Below, piece by piece: positions 7,505-14,580 of a stretch of DNA of 16,196 nucleotides. Every line of letters begins with the position of its first letter. Position 1 is the stretch's first letter. Both the position numbers and the translations under genes were made by a program. This stretch comes from an uncultured Chloroflexota bacterium (GTDB lineage Bacteria; Chloroflexota; UBA4733): contig CALBSQ010000116.1 in NCBI GenBank assembly GCA_937967325.1, forward strand, positions 1 through 16,196, written 5' to 3'. The notes beneath the pieces are model-generated. The model did no database searches, was not told the origin of the DNA, and saw nothing but the letters and a program-made list of their open reading frames with translations.

Positions 7505-8241
7505 GTATTTTCCCCGCTGCTCAGCGTAACACTCGCAGCGCCAATAGCGTCGCGGCGCTTCAGGACCGCCCGCGTCCGCGGCAGATCAGGGACTGTTGTC
7601 TGCCGATCGCCGCTCGCGCCGTTACTGTTGCGCGCTGGGTGGTCTTCGAGCCACTGCAGCAGCGCGCCCAGCCCGCTCGCGTCATCCAGGTCAAACGTGG
7701 CCGGGAGCAGCGCAACGGACAGTCCTCGGTCCCGCGCCAGGGTGAGCGTTGCCGCGAGCACGGCCGGCGTGCTCATGGGTACCCCACTGAAAAGGTCGTG
7801 AGGCTGGCGCATTCCAATGAGATAGTAGCCGCCGTCGTCACAAGGGCCCAGCACGACGTCGTGCGCGTCGAGCAGCCCAAAGCCACGCTCGATCCATTCC
7901 AATGGCAGGTGGGGCGAGTCCGTACTCATGACTACGACGCGCTGGTAGTGCCGCAGAAGATCACGGAAGCCATTGAGCAGACGGTCGCTTAGTGACGCTC
8001 CCGTCTGGGGCGCGGCGATCCGTCCGGGCCCGATCCAATCGGGGAAAGGGTCTTCGACCGGAGTGTAGAGCCAGGTGACGCTCCATGGACCGTAGCCCAG
8101 ACGCTCGTCCAGGTCGCGCAAGAAGGCGCTGTAGAGCGCCAATGCGGCCGGATGGCCAATGGTCGCCGCCAATCGCGTTTTCACGGCGCCCGGGCGTGGG
8201 TAGCGGGCCATGAGCGCCAATGCGTTGCCTTCAGGCGCCAT
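7501..8241 (-). CDS. TIGR04282/DUF2064-like glycosyl- or nucleotidyltransferase
   Basis: This 246-residue protein is of the TIGR04282 (DUF2064, CofC-like) group, a GT-A-type fold related to nucleotidyltransferases. Motifs are LALMARYPRPGAVKTRL at 8-24, STDSPHLP at 106-113 (metal-binding D108) and LGPCDDGGYYLIGM at 131-144. I chose the ATG at 8241 because the family starts just before this first motif; the longer reading from 8307 would overlap the upstream gene by 77 bases. With this start the overlap is 11 bases. Family members often sit beside family 2 glycosyltransferases, and some with arsenosugar genes, but no arsenic gene is visible here. The biochemical activity of the group is poorly established, so only the family is asserted. 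Confidence 0.87.
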   Translation of the reverse strand: MAPEGNALALMARYPRPGAVKTRLAATIGHPAALALYSAFLRDLDERLGYGPWSVTWLYTPVEDPFPDWIGPGRIAAPQTGASLSDRLLNGFRDLLRHYQRVVVMSTDSPHLPLEWIERGFGLLDAHDVVLGPCDDGGYYLIGMRQPHDLFSGVPMSTPAVLAATLTLARDRGLSVALLPATFDLDDASGLGALLQWLEDHPARNSNGASGDRQTTVPDLPRTRAVLKRRDAIGAASVTLSSGENT

Positions 8242-9010
8242 TGGTGTATCGCACGATGGTACCGAGCATCGCCCAGCCGGCGCGCACACTTCCTCGGAGG
8301 GTCCCACCCACTTTGGACACGCCGATGCGGGGATGATAGGTGATGGGCACCTCTACGATACGGTAACGACGGCGCGCGGCTTTCACCACCATCTCGACCG
8401 GCCAGCCATACGTAGGATGGTTCATACCGAGAGCCAGGAGCTGGTCGCGCCGGATGGCGCGGAAGGAGCCGATGTCGCTCAGCCGGACGCGGTAGAGCAG
8501 GCGTACCAGCGTGGTGGCAACCCAGTTTCCCACCCGCTGGTGCGGGGGCATGGCGCCCGGTAGCAGGTTCCCCCTGACCCGCGACCCAAGCACTAAATCG
8601 GCCTGGCCCGCCAAGAGCGGCGCCAACACGCGCCGGAGGTCCCGCGGGTCATCGGAGCGATCGCCGTCTAAGTAGACCAGCACATCATAGCCCAGCGTTG
8701 CCCCAAGGCCGGCCAGACAGGCCCGCCCGTAGCCGCGGCGCCCCTCCCGCACGACCCGGGCGCCGAGCGCCCGAGCGACCTCACCCGTTCCGTCGTCGGA
8801 GCCGTTGTCCACGACGATCACGTCGTCGACCGTGTTCGGCGGGACGGCCCGCAGCACTTCACCGATGGCCACAGCCTCGTTGAGCGCCGGAACAATCAGC
8901 GCGACGCGTGTCACGGGACGCGGCTCACAGGGCCAAACCTCGTCCGCTCGCGCGCTTTCATTGGACGGCGCCACGGTAGTTCCGCAATGCTGGCTTGTCG
9001 TCCCGCCCAT
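8231..9010 (-). CDS. Family 2 glycosyltransferase, DPM1/DPG-synthase-like
   Basis: This 259-residue GT-A enzyme probably transfers a sugar from a nucleotide donor to a polyprenyl phosphate. The donor-binding segment ALIVPALNEAVAIGEV is at 37-52, VDNGSDDGTGE at 68-78, and the metal-binding D-G-D at 115-117 in VYLDGDRSDD. The C-terminal SDIGSFRAIRRD and VPITYHPRIGVSKVGGT segments are typical of dolichol-phosphate mannosyl/glucosyltransferase relatives. It lacks the C-terminal membrane helices of some relatives. The ATG at 9010 is used; the first 32 residues look unconserved, and a GTG at 8914 just before the domain is a serious alternative. It is the first gene of the GT2, TIGR04282 and SPASM unit, with an 11-base overlap to the next. 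Confidence 0.88.
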   Translation of the reverse strand: MGGTTSQHCGTTVAPSNESARADEVWPCEPRPVTRVALIVPALNEAVAIGEVLRAVPPNTVDDVIVVDNGSDDGTGEVARALGARVVREGRRGYGRACLAGLGATLGYDVLVYLDGDRSDDPRDLRRVLAPLLAGQADLVLGSRVRGNLLPGAMPPHQRVGNWVATTLVRLLYRVRLSDIGSFRAIRRDQLLALGMNHPTYGWPVEMVVKAARRRYRIVEVPITYHPRIGVSKVGGTLRGSVRAGWAMLGTIVRYTNGA

Positions 9011-9055
9011 TGGTTCGTACCACCGTGATTACGGCTGACCTTCATCATGCGAGGG

Positions 9056-9061
9056 AATATA
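9056..9061 (-). promoter_or_regulatory. Possible -10 element for the glycosyltransferase unit
   Basis: On the minus strand TATATT lies about 45 bases before the glycosyltransferase ATG, in an otherwise GC-rich spacer. No good -35 hexamer is visible at 16-18 bases, so this is only a weak candidate. It would give the three-gene unit its own start downstream of the YceI palindrome. Confidence 0.28.
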
Positions 9062-9096
9062 CCGGCCAGCCCTTACCACACGCTTACGATCATAGC

Positions 9097-9146
9097 GCGA
9101 ATGGCCCCCGGCGGGGCGGCATGCCGCCCCGCCGGGGGCCATTCGC
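9097..9146. repeat. Perfect 50-bp palindrome downstream of the YceI gene
   Basis: Bases 9097-9121 and 9122-9146 are exact reverse complements with no spacer, centred on GGCATGCC. It begins 19 bases after the YceI-like stop codon. In RNA it would form a very stable hairpin and could stop YceI transcription or protect its 3' end. There is no T-run on either side. Its sequence differs from the CCCTCACCCC repeats. Confidence 0.92.
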
Positions 9147-9164
9147 CGCCCGGCATAGCTACGA

Positions 9165-9743
9165 TTAGCTCTGCTTAACAGCCTCGACTTCGAGCGTAAT
9201 CTTGATGGTGTCGCCGACGAGCCAACCGCCGGCCTCGAGCGCCACATTCCAGTTCAGCCCGAAATCCTTCCGGTTGATCGATGTCTCGGCCGTAAAGCCG
9301 GCGGCCTCGGTACCGAACGGCGTCTTGCCGCGGCCATTGACGGTCGTGTCCAGCGCCACCTCGCGCGTAACGTCGCGGATGGTCAGGTCGCCGTAGACCT
9401 TCAGACGGTCGCCACCGGCGCGCTCGATGCGCGTGCTCCGAAACCTGATGGTTGGGTGGACCTCGACGTGGAGGAAGTCCGCCGATCGCAGATGGTTGTC
9501 ACGCTGGTCGGTGCGGGTATCGAGCGTTGCCGCGTCAATGTCTGCTTCCACTGAAGATCGCGTGACGTCCTGCTCGTCCCAGTGTATGGTCCCCGTGACG
9601 CCACCGAACCGCCCCTTGACGGTGGTGAACATCATGTGCTTGGCGGCGAATTCGACCAGCGTGTGGCTGGGATCGATCTGCCAGACCGCCGCGCGCTCGG
9701 CGACTGCCGTGCTGCCGGCGCTCCCTTGTTCAACTGTGCTCAT
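9165..9743 (-). CDS. YceI-like family protein
   Basis: This 192-residue YceI-like protein has a lipocalin-like beta-barrel; characterised members bind polyisoprenoid or other lipids, some in the periplasm. The domain runs from about 20 (WQIDPSHTLVEFAAKHM) through VKGRFGGVTG, DNHLRSADFLHVEVHP and GDLTIRDVTREV to the end (GDTIKITLEVEAV). There is no signal peptide, so it is probably cytoplasmic. AGGAG lies about eight bases before the ATG. It has a near-consensus promoter (TTGACA, 17 bases, TATAGT) covered by a palindrome, and it faces an HxlR regulator, the likely controller. YceI/HxlR neighbours elsewhere are often linked to oxidative or electrophile stress, but the ligand here is unknown. 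Confidence 0.93.
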   Translation of the reverse strand: MSTVEQGSAGSTAVAERAAVWQIDPSHTLVEFAAKHMMFTTVKGRFGGVTGTIHWDEQDVTRSSVEADIDAATLDTRTDQRDNHLRSADFLHVEVHPTIRFRSTRIERAGGDRLKVYGDLTIRDVTREVALDTTVNGRGKTPFGTEAAGFTAETSINRKDFGLNWNVALEAGGWLVGDTIKITLEVEAVKQS

Positions 9744-9806
9744 TGTCTGTCTCCTGCGCCCCTGAGCGTCGTGGCGTCCGCCGCCCGACTCGCTTACTGC
9801 GCGTTA

Positions 9807-9829
9807 GTAACTATACAGTAGTTAGTTAC
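9807..9829. promoter_or_regulatory. Palindromic operator, probable HxlR site
   Basis: Half-sites GTAACTA (9807-9813) and TAGTTAC (9823-9829) form an inverted repeat, with additional GTTAG copies at 9803 and 9821. The palindrome covers the spacer and -10 of the YceI promoter, so a bound regulator would block RNA polymerase. A dyad of this size suits a dimeric winged-helix protein, and the HxlR gene divergent to it is the obvious candidate. Binding is inferred, not shown. Confidence 0.68.
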
Positions 9830-9838
9830 AATTGTCAA
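9810..9838 (-). promoter_or_regulatory. Sigma-70-type promoter of the YceI gene
   Basis: On the minus strand TTGACA (9838-9833) is followed by exactly 17 bases and TATAGT (9815-9810). This is the best housekeeping promoter in the window: -35 is perfect and -10 differs at one base. Transcription would begin near 9803 and leave a leader of about 60 bases before the YceI start. Confidence 0.82.
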
Positions 9839-9999
9839 GGGGCTTACGCATGGTAAGATTAGTCATCGCGGGTGTGCTAGTTCTCGCCGAGTTGCCGGTG
9901 TCCTCCTTCCACCGTCCCTGATCCAGCGAAGGTGGGATCTAACGTTGGGCCGGCAGCGAGGGTTGGCACGCAACCGCCACGAGGAATTGGTGGCATACA

Positions 10000-10392
10000 A
10001 TGGACAGAGCGGAAGAGCTTAGCCCCTTCTGTCCCTATTATCACCACGCCATTGAGGTCATCGGGCGTCGCTGGACCGGAGCGATACTGCGTGCCATGTT
10101 GACTGGGGTGGAACGCTTTGGTGACCTGAGGTCCAGTATCCCCGAGTTGAGCGACCGCATGCTGTCCGAGCGGCTCAAGGAGTTGGAGCAGGAAGGCATC
10201 GTGGAGCGCACTGTGATTCCCGAGACGCCGGTGCGTGTCGCCTACCGACTCACGCCGAAGGGACATGCCCTGCACACGGCCATCGAATCAGTGTCGGCGT
10301 GGGCGCACGATTGGCTGGCTGCGCCCGCGGTCGCCACTTCCGGTCCGCCGCCTTCGGACGTCCGTGTTGAAGAGAGCCGCCGCGCTTCGTGA
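10000..10392 (+). CDS. HxlR-family winged-helix transcriptional regulator
   Basis: This 130-residue HxlR-type regulator is a small dimeric winged-helix DNA-binding protein. The N-terminal signature PFCPYYHHAIEVIGRRWTGAIL includes C11, the position used as a redox- or electrophile-sensing cysteine in several family members. The recognition region follows (FGDLRSSIPELSDRMLSERLKELEQEGIVER), then the wing VRVAYRLTPKG. The last 25 residues are low-complexity and not part of the fold. It is transcribed away from the YceI gene, and the palindrome at 9807-9829 lies in the spacer, so it may control both directions. The Shine-Dalgarno is weak: GGTGG seven bases before the ATG, or GAGGA further away. 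A nitroreductase follows 142 bases downstream and may be in the same regulon. Confidence 0.92.
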   Translation: MDRAEELSPFCPYYHHAIEVIGRRWTGAILRAMLTGVERFGDLRSSIPELSDRMLSERLKELEQEGIVERTVIPETPVRVAYRLTPKGHALHTAIESVSAWAHDWLAAPAVATSGPPPSDVRVEESRRAS

Positions 10393-10534
10393 TGAAGGTT
10401 AGCCGATGACATGATGGGCGTTGCCCTCTCGACGCGCCGTTGGCCCCGTGGCTCACGTTCTCGCGGTAGCATGTGCCGATAGCTCGGGCGGGACCGGCGG
10501 CCTGTTGGCGACATGAAGGATAGTTACCAGCGAT

Positions 10535-11116
10535 ATGGACGTATATCAAGCCATCACTCGCCGTCGCACCATCAAGCAGTACACCGGCGAGCCCATCCCA
10601 CGGGACGTAGTTGAGCGTATTCTGGACGCGGCGGTCTGGGCGCCCAACCATCACCTCACCGAACCGTGGCGCTTTACCGTACTGACGGGCGATGCGAAAG
10701 ACCACTTGGCCGAGCTGCGGCGTCAGCAGGTGGCGGAGGGAATGCCTGAGACTGAGTCGGCGCAGGCGCGTCTCAGGCTGGACGAGACGTACCGCAAGAT
10801 GTCGGGCGCGGCCGCTTTGGTGGTGGTCACCTGCCGCGACCATCCCGACCCCGTGATTCAGGATGAGAACCGATTCGCCACCGCCGCGGCGACCCAGAAC
10901 CTGTTGCTGGCCGCCACGGCCGAGGGCCTGGCCACATTCTGGAGCAGCGGCATCGCGCGCTACGAGCAGGCCCGTCAGGACCTTCAGATCCCCGACGACG
11001 AGTTCATCGTATCGATCGTCCACCTTGGCTATCCACGTGTGGAGCTGCCCGGACGGCGCAAATCAGCGCGCGAGCTCACCCGCTGGCTCGACGCCGTTCC
11101 TGGCCCAGTGGCGTAG
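10535..11116 (+). CDS. Nitroreductase-family flavoprotein
   Basis: This 193-residue protein belongs to the FMN-dependent nitroreductase superfamily, close in layout to short YdjA-like members. It opens with DVYQAITRRRTIKQYTGEPIP, the usual phosphate-contact arginine region, followed by AAVWAPNHHLTEPWRF and the later flavin-contact segment NLLLAATAEGLATFWSS. Such enzymes use NAD(P)H to reduce nitro compounds, quinones or related electrophiles; the natural substrate cannot be read from sequence. The ATG at 10535 begins the conserved domain. AAGGA is about 14 bases upstream, which is far for a ribosome-binding site. Its position after the HxlR gene suggests a shared response to reactive compounds. 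It is also possible that the pairing is chance. Confidence 0.92.
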   Translation: MDVYQAITRRRTIKQYTGEPIPRDVVERILDAAVWAPNHHLTEPWRFTVLTGDAKDHLAELRRQQVAEGMPETESAQARLRLDETYRKMSGAAALVVVTCRDHPDPVIQDENRFATAAATQNLLLAATAEGLATFWSSGIARYEQARQDLQIPDDEFIVSIVHLGYPRVELPGRRKSARELTRWLDAVPGPVA

Positions 11117-11149
11117 TCTCGTTCGTGGCGCATCCGCCGGGCGCCGTAC

Positions 11150-11716
11150 TCAGGCTGCGGGTACCTCCGGCGCGATCAGCAACTGGCGGCAGACGCGCGC
11201 CGCTTCTACTAGCCCGGCAGTGATGGCCACGTTGGGGTCGCGCTGCGAGATCAAGGCAGCGTCCTGCAGACCGCGCCCAGTGCGCACCTGGATGTAGCGC
11301 GTCCCCGCGTTCAAGGCGGCTTGATAGTCGCTGACGGCGTCACCAACGAAGACCGAGTGTGCGAGGTCGATGTTGTGTCGTTGCGCCGCGGCCCGGAACA
11401 GCCCCGGCTCTGGCTTGCGGCAGTTGCAGCAGTCTGTTGGGGTATGGAGGCAACACAGCACGTCGTCGATCCGGCCGCCGCGATGGCGCACCCGGCGCAG
11501 CATCCGCCGATGAATAGCGTCTAGACACGATGCCGAAGCGATGCCTCGGCCTACCATCGACTGGTTGGTGACCACAATGATAGGGACGCCTATCCGACCT
11601 AAGTCGACCAGTGCATCGAGCGCGCCGGGGAGCCAGCGGAACTCACCCCATGCCTTGACATAATCCGAACGATTTTCATTGAGCACACCGTCGCGATCCA
11701 AGAATATGGCAGTCAC
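11150..11716 (-). CDS. gmhB: GmhB/HisB-type HAD phosphatase
   Basis: This 188-residue HAD-superfamily phosphatase is of the heptose-1,7-bisphosphate / histidinol-phosphate group. Motif I is FLDRDGVLN with D7 and D9, motif II is VTNQS (T50, N51), K101 lies in RKPEPGLF, and motif IV is VGDAVSD with D126. A zinc-binding loop of the GmhB kind is present: C89 and H91, then C97 and C99 (CLHTPTDCCNC). GmhB removes the C7 phosphate in ADP- or GDP-heptose synthesis. The GTG at 11716 is supported by GGAG about eight bases upstream. The divergent neighbour is a sugar-phosphate nucleotidyltransferase, which fits a heptose-activation pair, but no isomerase or kinase (GmhA, HddA) is in view. The symbol follows family resemblance; another sugar bisphosphate is possible. 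Confidence 0.86.
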   Translation of the reverse strand: MTAIFLDRDGVLNENRSDYVKAWGEFRWLPGALDALVDLGRIGVPIIVVTNQSMVGRGIASASCLDAIHRRMLRRVRHRGGRIDDVLCCLHTPTDCCNCRKPEPGLFRAAAQRHNIDLAHSVFVGDAVSDYQAALNAGTRYIQVRTGRGLQDAALISQRDPNVAITAGLVEAARVCRQLLIAPEVPAA

Positions 11717-11983
11717 CGGATGTCTCCAGCCCCAGAAATCACGATGGCAACCGATCGCCTGCTGGCACGGTAGCCGACCGCGGTGCGCAGGACAAGCTTG
11801 CGTAGTACTTTTTCGCTATGCGGCGCTCGTCCGTATGGCGACGGCTGCCCCTTTAACGTCGGAGGCGTACAATTATTCGCGCCTGCTGGCATGCTAAATG
11901 ATCACGGGTGCGCCTGGCGCCGCCTTCACCGGCGCGCCGAGGCGGACCCGCAGTCGGGTGCGACCTGGAGAGTTGGGTCAGAC

Positions 11984-12751
11984 GTGGCAACTCCACGAAT
12001 AGTTCGCCGGGCGCTCATCCTTGCCGCTGGTGAAGGCACGCGCCTACGTCCTTTCACCAACACGCGCCCCAAGGCACTGATTGAGATCGCCGGTGTTCCC
12101 TTGCTAGATCATCTGCTTTGCCTCCTCGCCAGCAACAACGTGGAGCAGGTCGCCATCAATGTGCACTATCTCCCCGAGGCTATCGAGACCTTCACGGGCA
12201 ACGGCAAATCGTGGGGGCTGGATATCTGCTACTTTCGGGAGCCCCGGCTCCTTGGCTCCGGCGGGACTCTGCGCGCCGCGGCCGCCTTCCTAACTGAGCC
12301 CTGGTTCTTGGTGTACGGAGACGTCCTGACCAATGTGGATCTCGGGGCTATGGCCGCCATGCACGACAGCACGGGGGCATCGCTCACTTGCCTCTTGCAT
12401 CACGTGCCCGATCCCTGGGCCAAGGGGGTCGCCGAGCTGGCGACGGATGGGCGCATTCGCCGCTTCGTGGAAAAGCCATCCCCTGGCTCCGAACCGGGCA
12501 ACCTGGCCGCCGCCGGCATCTACGTCTGCAGCCCCGCCATCCTGCCGGTCGTTCCTCCTCACTTGCCCTGCGACTTCGGGGGCGATGTCGTGCCGGCGGT
12601 GCTCGCCGCCCGGCGGCGAGTACAAGGCTTCCTCGCCGGCGACGCCACGTACGTGCGTGACATCGGGACTATTGCGTCCCTGGCAGCGGCCTGCCAAGAC
12701 GTGGCCAATGGCACAGTGCCGATGTGGAGTCGACGTAGCCGGCCTTCTTGA
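11984..12751 (+). CDS. Sugar-1-phosphate nucleotidyltransferase
   Basis: This 255-residue protein joins a nucleoside triphosphate to a sugar 1-phosphate. The signature RRALILAAGEGTRLRPFTNTRPKALIEIAGVPLL starts at residue 8, with the GxGTRLxPxT nucleotide loop and K30. GSGGTLRAAA is at 91-100 and the metal-binding Y-G-D at 111-113. It lacks a C-terminal left-handed beta-helix, so it is the short single-domain form, like HddC or RmlA-type enzymes. The GTG at 11984 is chosen because conserved sequence begins just after it; an ATG at 11891 and a longer reading from 11783 add unrelated residues. Next to the divergent GmhB-like gene, a heptose-1-phosphate substrate is reasonable but unproven. Mannose- or glucose-1-phosphate enzymes look much the same. 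Confidence 0.88.
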   Translation: MATPRIVRRALILAAGEGTRLRPFTNTRPKALIEIAGVPLLDHLLCLLASNNVEQVAINVHYLPEAIETFTGNGKSWGLDICYFREPRLLGSGGTLRAAAAFLTEPWFLVYGDVLTNVDLGAMAAMHDSTGASLTCLLHHVPDPWAKGVAELATDGRIRRFVEKPSPGSEPGNLAAAGIYVCSPAILPVVPPHLPCDFGGDVVPAVLAARRRVQGFLAGDATYVRDIGTIASLAAACQDVANGTVPMWSRRSRPS

Positions 12752-12775
12752 CAGACTGCTTGCATATGGCATACT
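12748..12775 (+). promoter_or_regulatory. Probable promoter of the DUF3311/symporter operon
   Basis: TTGACA at 12748-12753 is followed by 16 bases and CATACT at 12770-12775. The -35 overlaps the stop codon of the nucleotidyltransferase gene, so the operon would start right behind it. The spacing and -35 are good and the -10 is moderate. The ATG of the DUF3311 gene lies about 45 bases further on. Confidence 0.5.
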
Positions 12776-12821
12776 CTGTCCATCGTAATGGCCGTTCCCA
12801 CACAGCGATTGGAGCGCCCCG

Positions 12822-13031
12822 ATGTCCCCGAACACTGCCCAGGAGCAACAGGGTAGTCGGCGCTACTGGCTCTTGCTGCTCCTCATACCGTTCGTCGCCT
12901 TGCTCTGGCCAGCGTTCTACTCGTCCGTGGAACCGGGGTTCGCCGGCTTTCCTTTCTTCTATTGGTATCAGTTGCTTTGGGTGTTTATCACTGCCGCGCT
13001 GACGGCTCTGGTCTACTTCAAAGTGCGCTGA
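12822..13031 (+). CDS. DUF3311 small membrane protein
   Basis: This 69-residue protein has two predicted membrane helices, at about 15-33 (WLLLLLIPFVALLWPAF) and 44-66 (PFFYWYQLLWVFITAALTALVYF). The aromatic FPFFYWYQ stretch is typical of DUF3311. These small proteins are regularly found directly before sodium/solute symporters and are thought to be accessory subunits; no biochemical role is established. GGAG lies seven bases before the ATG. The next gene starts 31 bases downstream with its own strong ribosome-binding site, so the pair is almost certainly one operon. Confidence 0.88.
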   Translation: MSPNTAQEQQGSRRYWLLLLLIPFVALLWPAFYSSVEPGFAGFPFFYWYQLLWVFITAALTALVYFKVR

Positions 13032-13062
13032 CGTTCACGATTACACCAGAGAGGAGTTGACG

Positions 13063-14580
13063 ATGATCGAATGGCAAGCGCTCACAGTCTTCATTATCCT
13101 GTTCGTGATCGTGACCGCGTTGGGCTTCTGGGCCGCCCGCTGGCGACGTGGCGATCTCAATCTCCTCCACGAGTGGGGGTTGGCAGGCGGCCGCTTCGGT
13201 ACGGTCGTCTCCTGGTTCCTGCTGGGCGGAGACCTCTATACCGCCTATACCTTCATCGCCGTCCCTGGACTGATCTTCGGCGCCGGCGCGCTCGGCTTCT
13301 TCGCGGTGCCCTACACCATCATCCTCTACCCGCTCGTCTTTGTCGTGATGCCGGTATTTTGGACCGTCTGCAAGCGGCATGGCTACGTCACCGCGGCCGA
13401 CTTCGTGCGGGGACGGTTCGGAAGCCAGGGATTGGCCCTCGCGGTGGCGGTGACCGGCATCCTCGCCACCATGCCGTACATTGCCTTGCAAATCTTCGGC
13501 ATCGAAGTGTCTATCGCGCAGATGGGCATTCCCGTCGAGGCCGCGCTGGTGATTGCCTTCCTGATCTTGGCTGCCTACACCTACGTGAGCGGCCTGCGTG
13601 CGCCAGCGCTCATTGCCCTGGTGAAGGACATCATCATCTGGATCACAGTGATCGTCGCCGTCATCTACATTCCGATCAAGCTGGGCGGGTTCGGCAAGAT
13701 CTTCGCCGCCGTGCCGGCCAAGAATCTGATCCTGGCGCCGTCGCAGTACAGCGCCTACGCGACGCTGGCCTTCGGCTCGGCGCTCGCACTGTTCCTCTAC
13801 CCTCACGTCATCACGGGCGTGCTCAGTACCAACAGTCGCGCCGTGATCCAGCGCAACGCCGCGCTGCTGCCCGCCTACTCGTTCCTGCTGGGGATTATCG
13901 GCCTGCTTGGCTACATGGCGGTGGCCGCGCACGTCAAGCCTTCGCCGGTGTACGGCGCGAACGGCGCCATCCCAGGACTTATCTCCGCCATGTTCCCGCA
14001 GTGGTTCGCCGGATTCGCCTTCGCGGCCATCTCCATCGGCGCCTTGGTACCCGCCGCCATCATGTCCATCGGCGCCGCCAATCTCTTCACCCGCAACATC
14101 TACCGCGAGTACTTCCGTCCGAACTGCACCGCCGGCGAAGAGGCCGGCACGGCAAAAGTGGTATCACTCATCGTCAAGATCGGCGCCCTCGCCTTCATCA
14201 TCTTCCTGCCCACGAAGTACGCCATCGAGCTGCAGCTCCTGGGCGGCGTCTGGATACTCCAAACCTTACCGGCGGTCTTCCTGGGCCTGTACACGCGCTG
14301 GTTCCATCGCTGGGCGCTGATCGTCGGCTGGGCGACCGGAATGATCGCCGGGACCTGGATGGCGGTAAGTCAGAACTTCAGCTCGGTCTTTCCCCTCAGG
14401 ATGCTAGGCGTATCCTTCCCAATCTACGCGGCGCTGGCTGCGCTCGTGGTGAACCTTGTCGCCAGCATCGTGCTCACCGCCGTGTTCGCGGGCCTGGGCA
14501 GCCCGCACGGCTCCGATGAGACCAGCCCCGCGGATTATCTGGAGGGCGCCGCGGCGTCCGGGACTGCTTATGTAATCTGA
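13063..14580 (+). CDS. Sodium/solute symporter (SSS family)
   Basis: This 505-residue integral membrane permease of the sodium:solute symporter family (TC 2.A.21) has about thirteen hydrophobic segments. Core sequences include GGRFGTVVSWFLLGGDLYTAYTF at about 41-63, YVTAADFVRGRFGS near 110, YVSGLRAPALIALVKDIIIW and SIGAANLFTRNIYREY. The start at ATG 13063 has GAGGAG six bases upstream; a TTG at 13057 is unlikely. The DUF3311 partner is typical of the branch that includes monocarboxylate permeases such as MctP, so uptake of a small organic acid is plausible but not proven. The last codons (AAASGTAYVI) lie within the left arm of a 24-base inverted repeat. The gene is convergent with the M23 peptidase. 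Confidence 0.92.
   Translation: MIEWQALTVFIILFVIVTALGFWAARWRRGDLNLLHEWGLAGGRFGTVVSWFLLGGDLYTAYTFIAVPGLIFGAGALGFFAVPYTIILYPLVFVVMPVFWTVCKRHGYVTAADFVRGRFGSQGLALAVAVTGILATMPYIALQIFGIEVSIAQMGIPVEAALVIAFLILAAYTYVSGLRAPALIALVKDIIIWITVIVAVIYIPIKLGGFGKIFAAVPAKNLILAPSQYSAYATLAFGSALALFLYPHVITGVLSTNSRAVIQRNAALLPAYSFLLGIIGLLGYMAVAAHVKPSPVYGANGAIPGLISAMFPQWFAGFAFAAISIGALVPAAIMSIGAANLFTRNIYREYFRPNCTAGEEAGTAKVVSLIVKIGALAFIIFLPTKYAIELQLLGGVWILQTLPAVFLGLYTRWFHRWALIVGWATGMIAGTWMAVSQNFSSVFPLRMLGVSFPIYAALAALVVNLVASIVLTAVFAGLGSPHGSDETSPADYLEGAAASGTAYVI

Noticed and set aside
7501..9010. Arsenosugar biosynthesis cluster
   Set aside because: TIGR04282-type transferases can occur with arsenosugar genes, but no ArsM or ArsS-like gene is present. 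The radical SAM protein here has a SPASM domain, and the GT2 resembles polyprenyl-phosphate enzymes.
10250..11023. A 257-residue open frame antisense to the nitroreductase and HxlR genes
   Set aside because: It spans two well-supported genes on the other strand and shows no domain or coding signal of its own.
11868..11873. TACAAT in the spacer upstream of the nucleotidyltransferase as a -10 element
   Set aside because: No -35-like hexamer is found 16-18 bases before it, and it lies more than 100 bases from the preferred start. The 267-base spacer 11717-11983 otherwise shows nothing clear.
13018..13932. A 304-residue open frame antisense to the symporter
   Set aside because: Low-complexity, acidic and His-rich composition with no family motif; it is the reverse-strand shadow of hydrophobic codons.
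13071..14519. A 482-residue open frame overlapping the symporter gene on the same strand
   Set aside because: It is a shifted frame of the symporter gene, rich in Arg, His and Pro as expected from GC-rich shadow reading, with no recognisable motif. The symporter frame has membrane segments and a strong ribosome-binding site.
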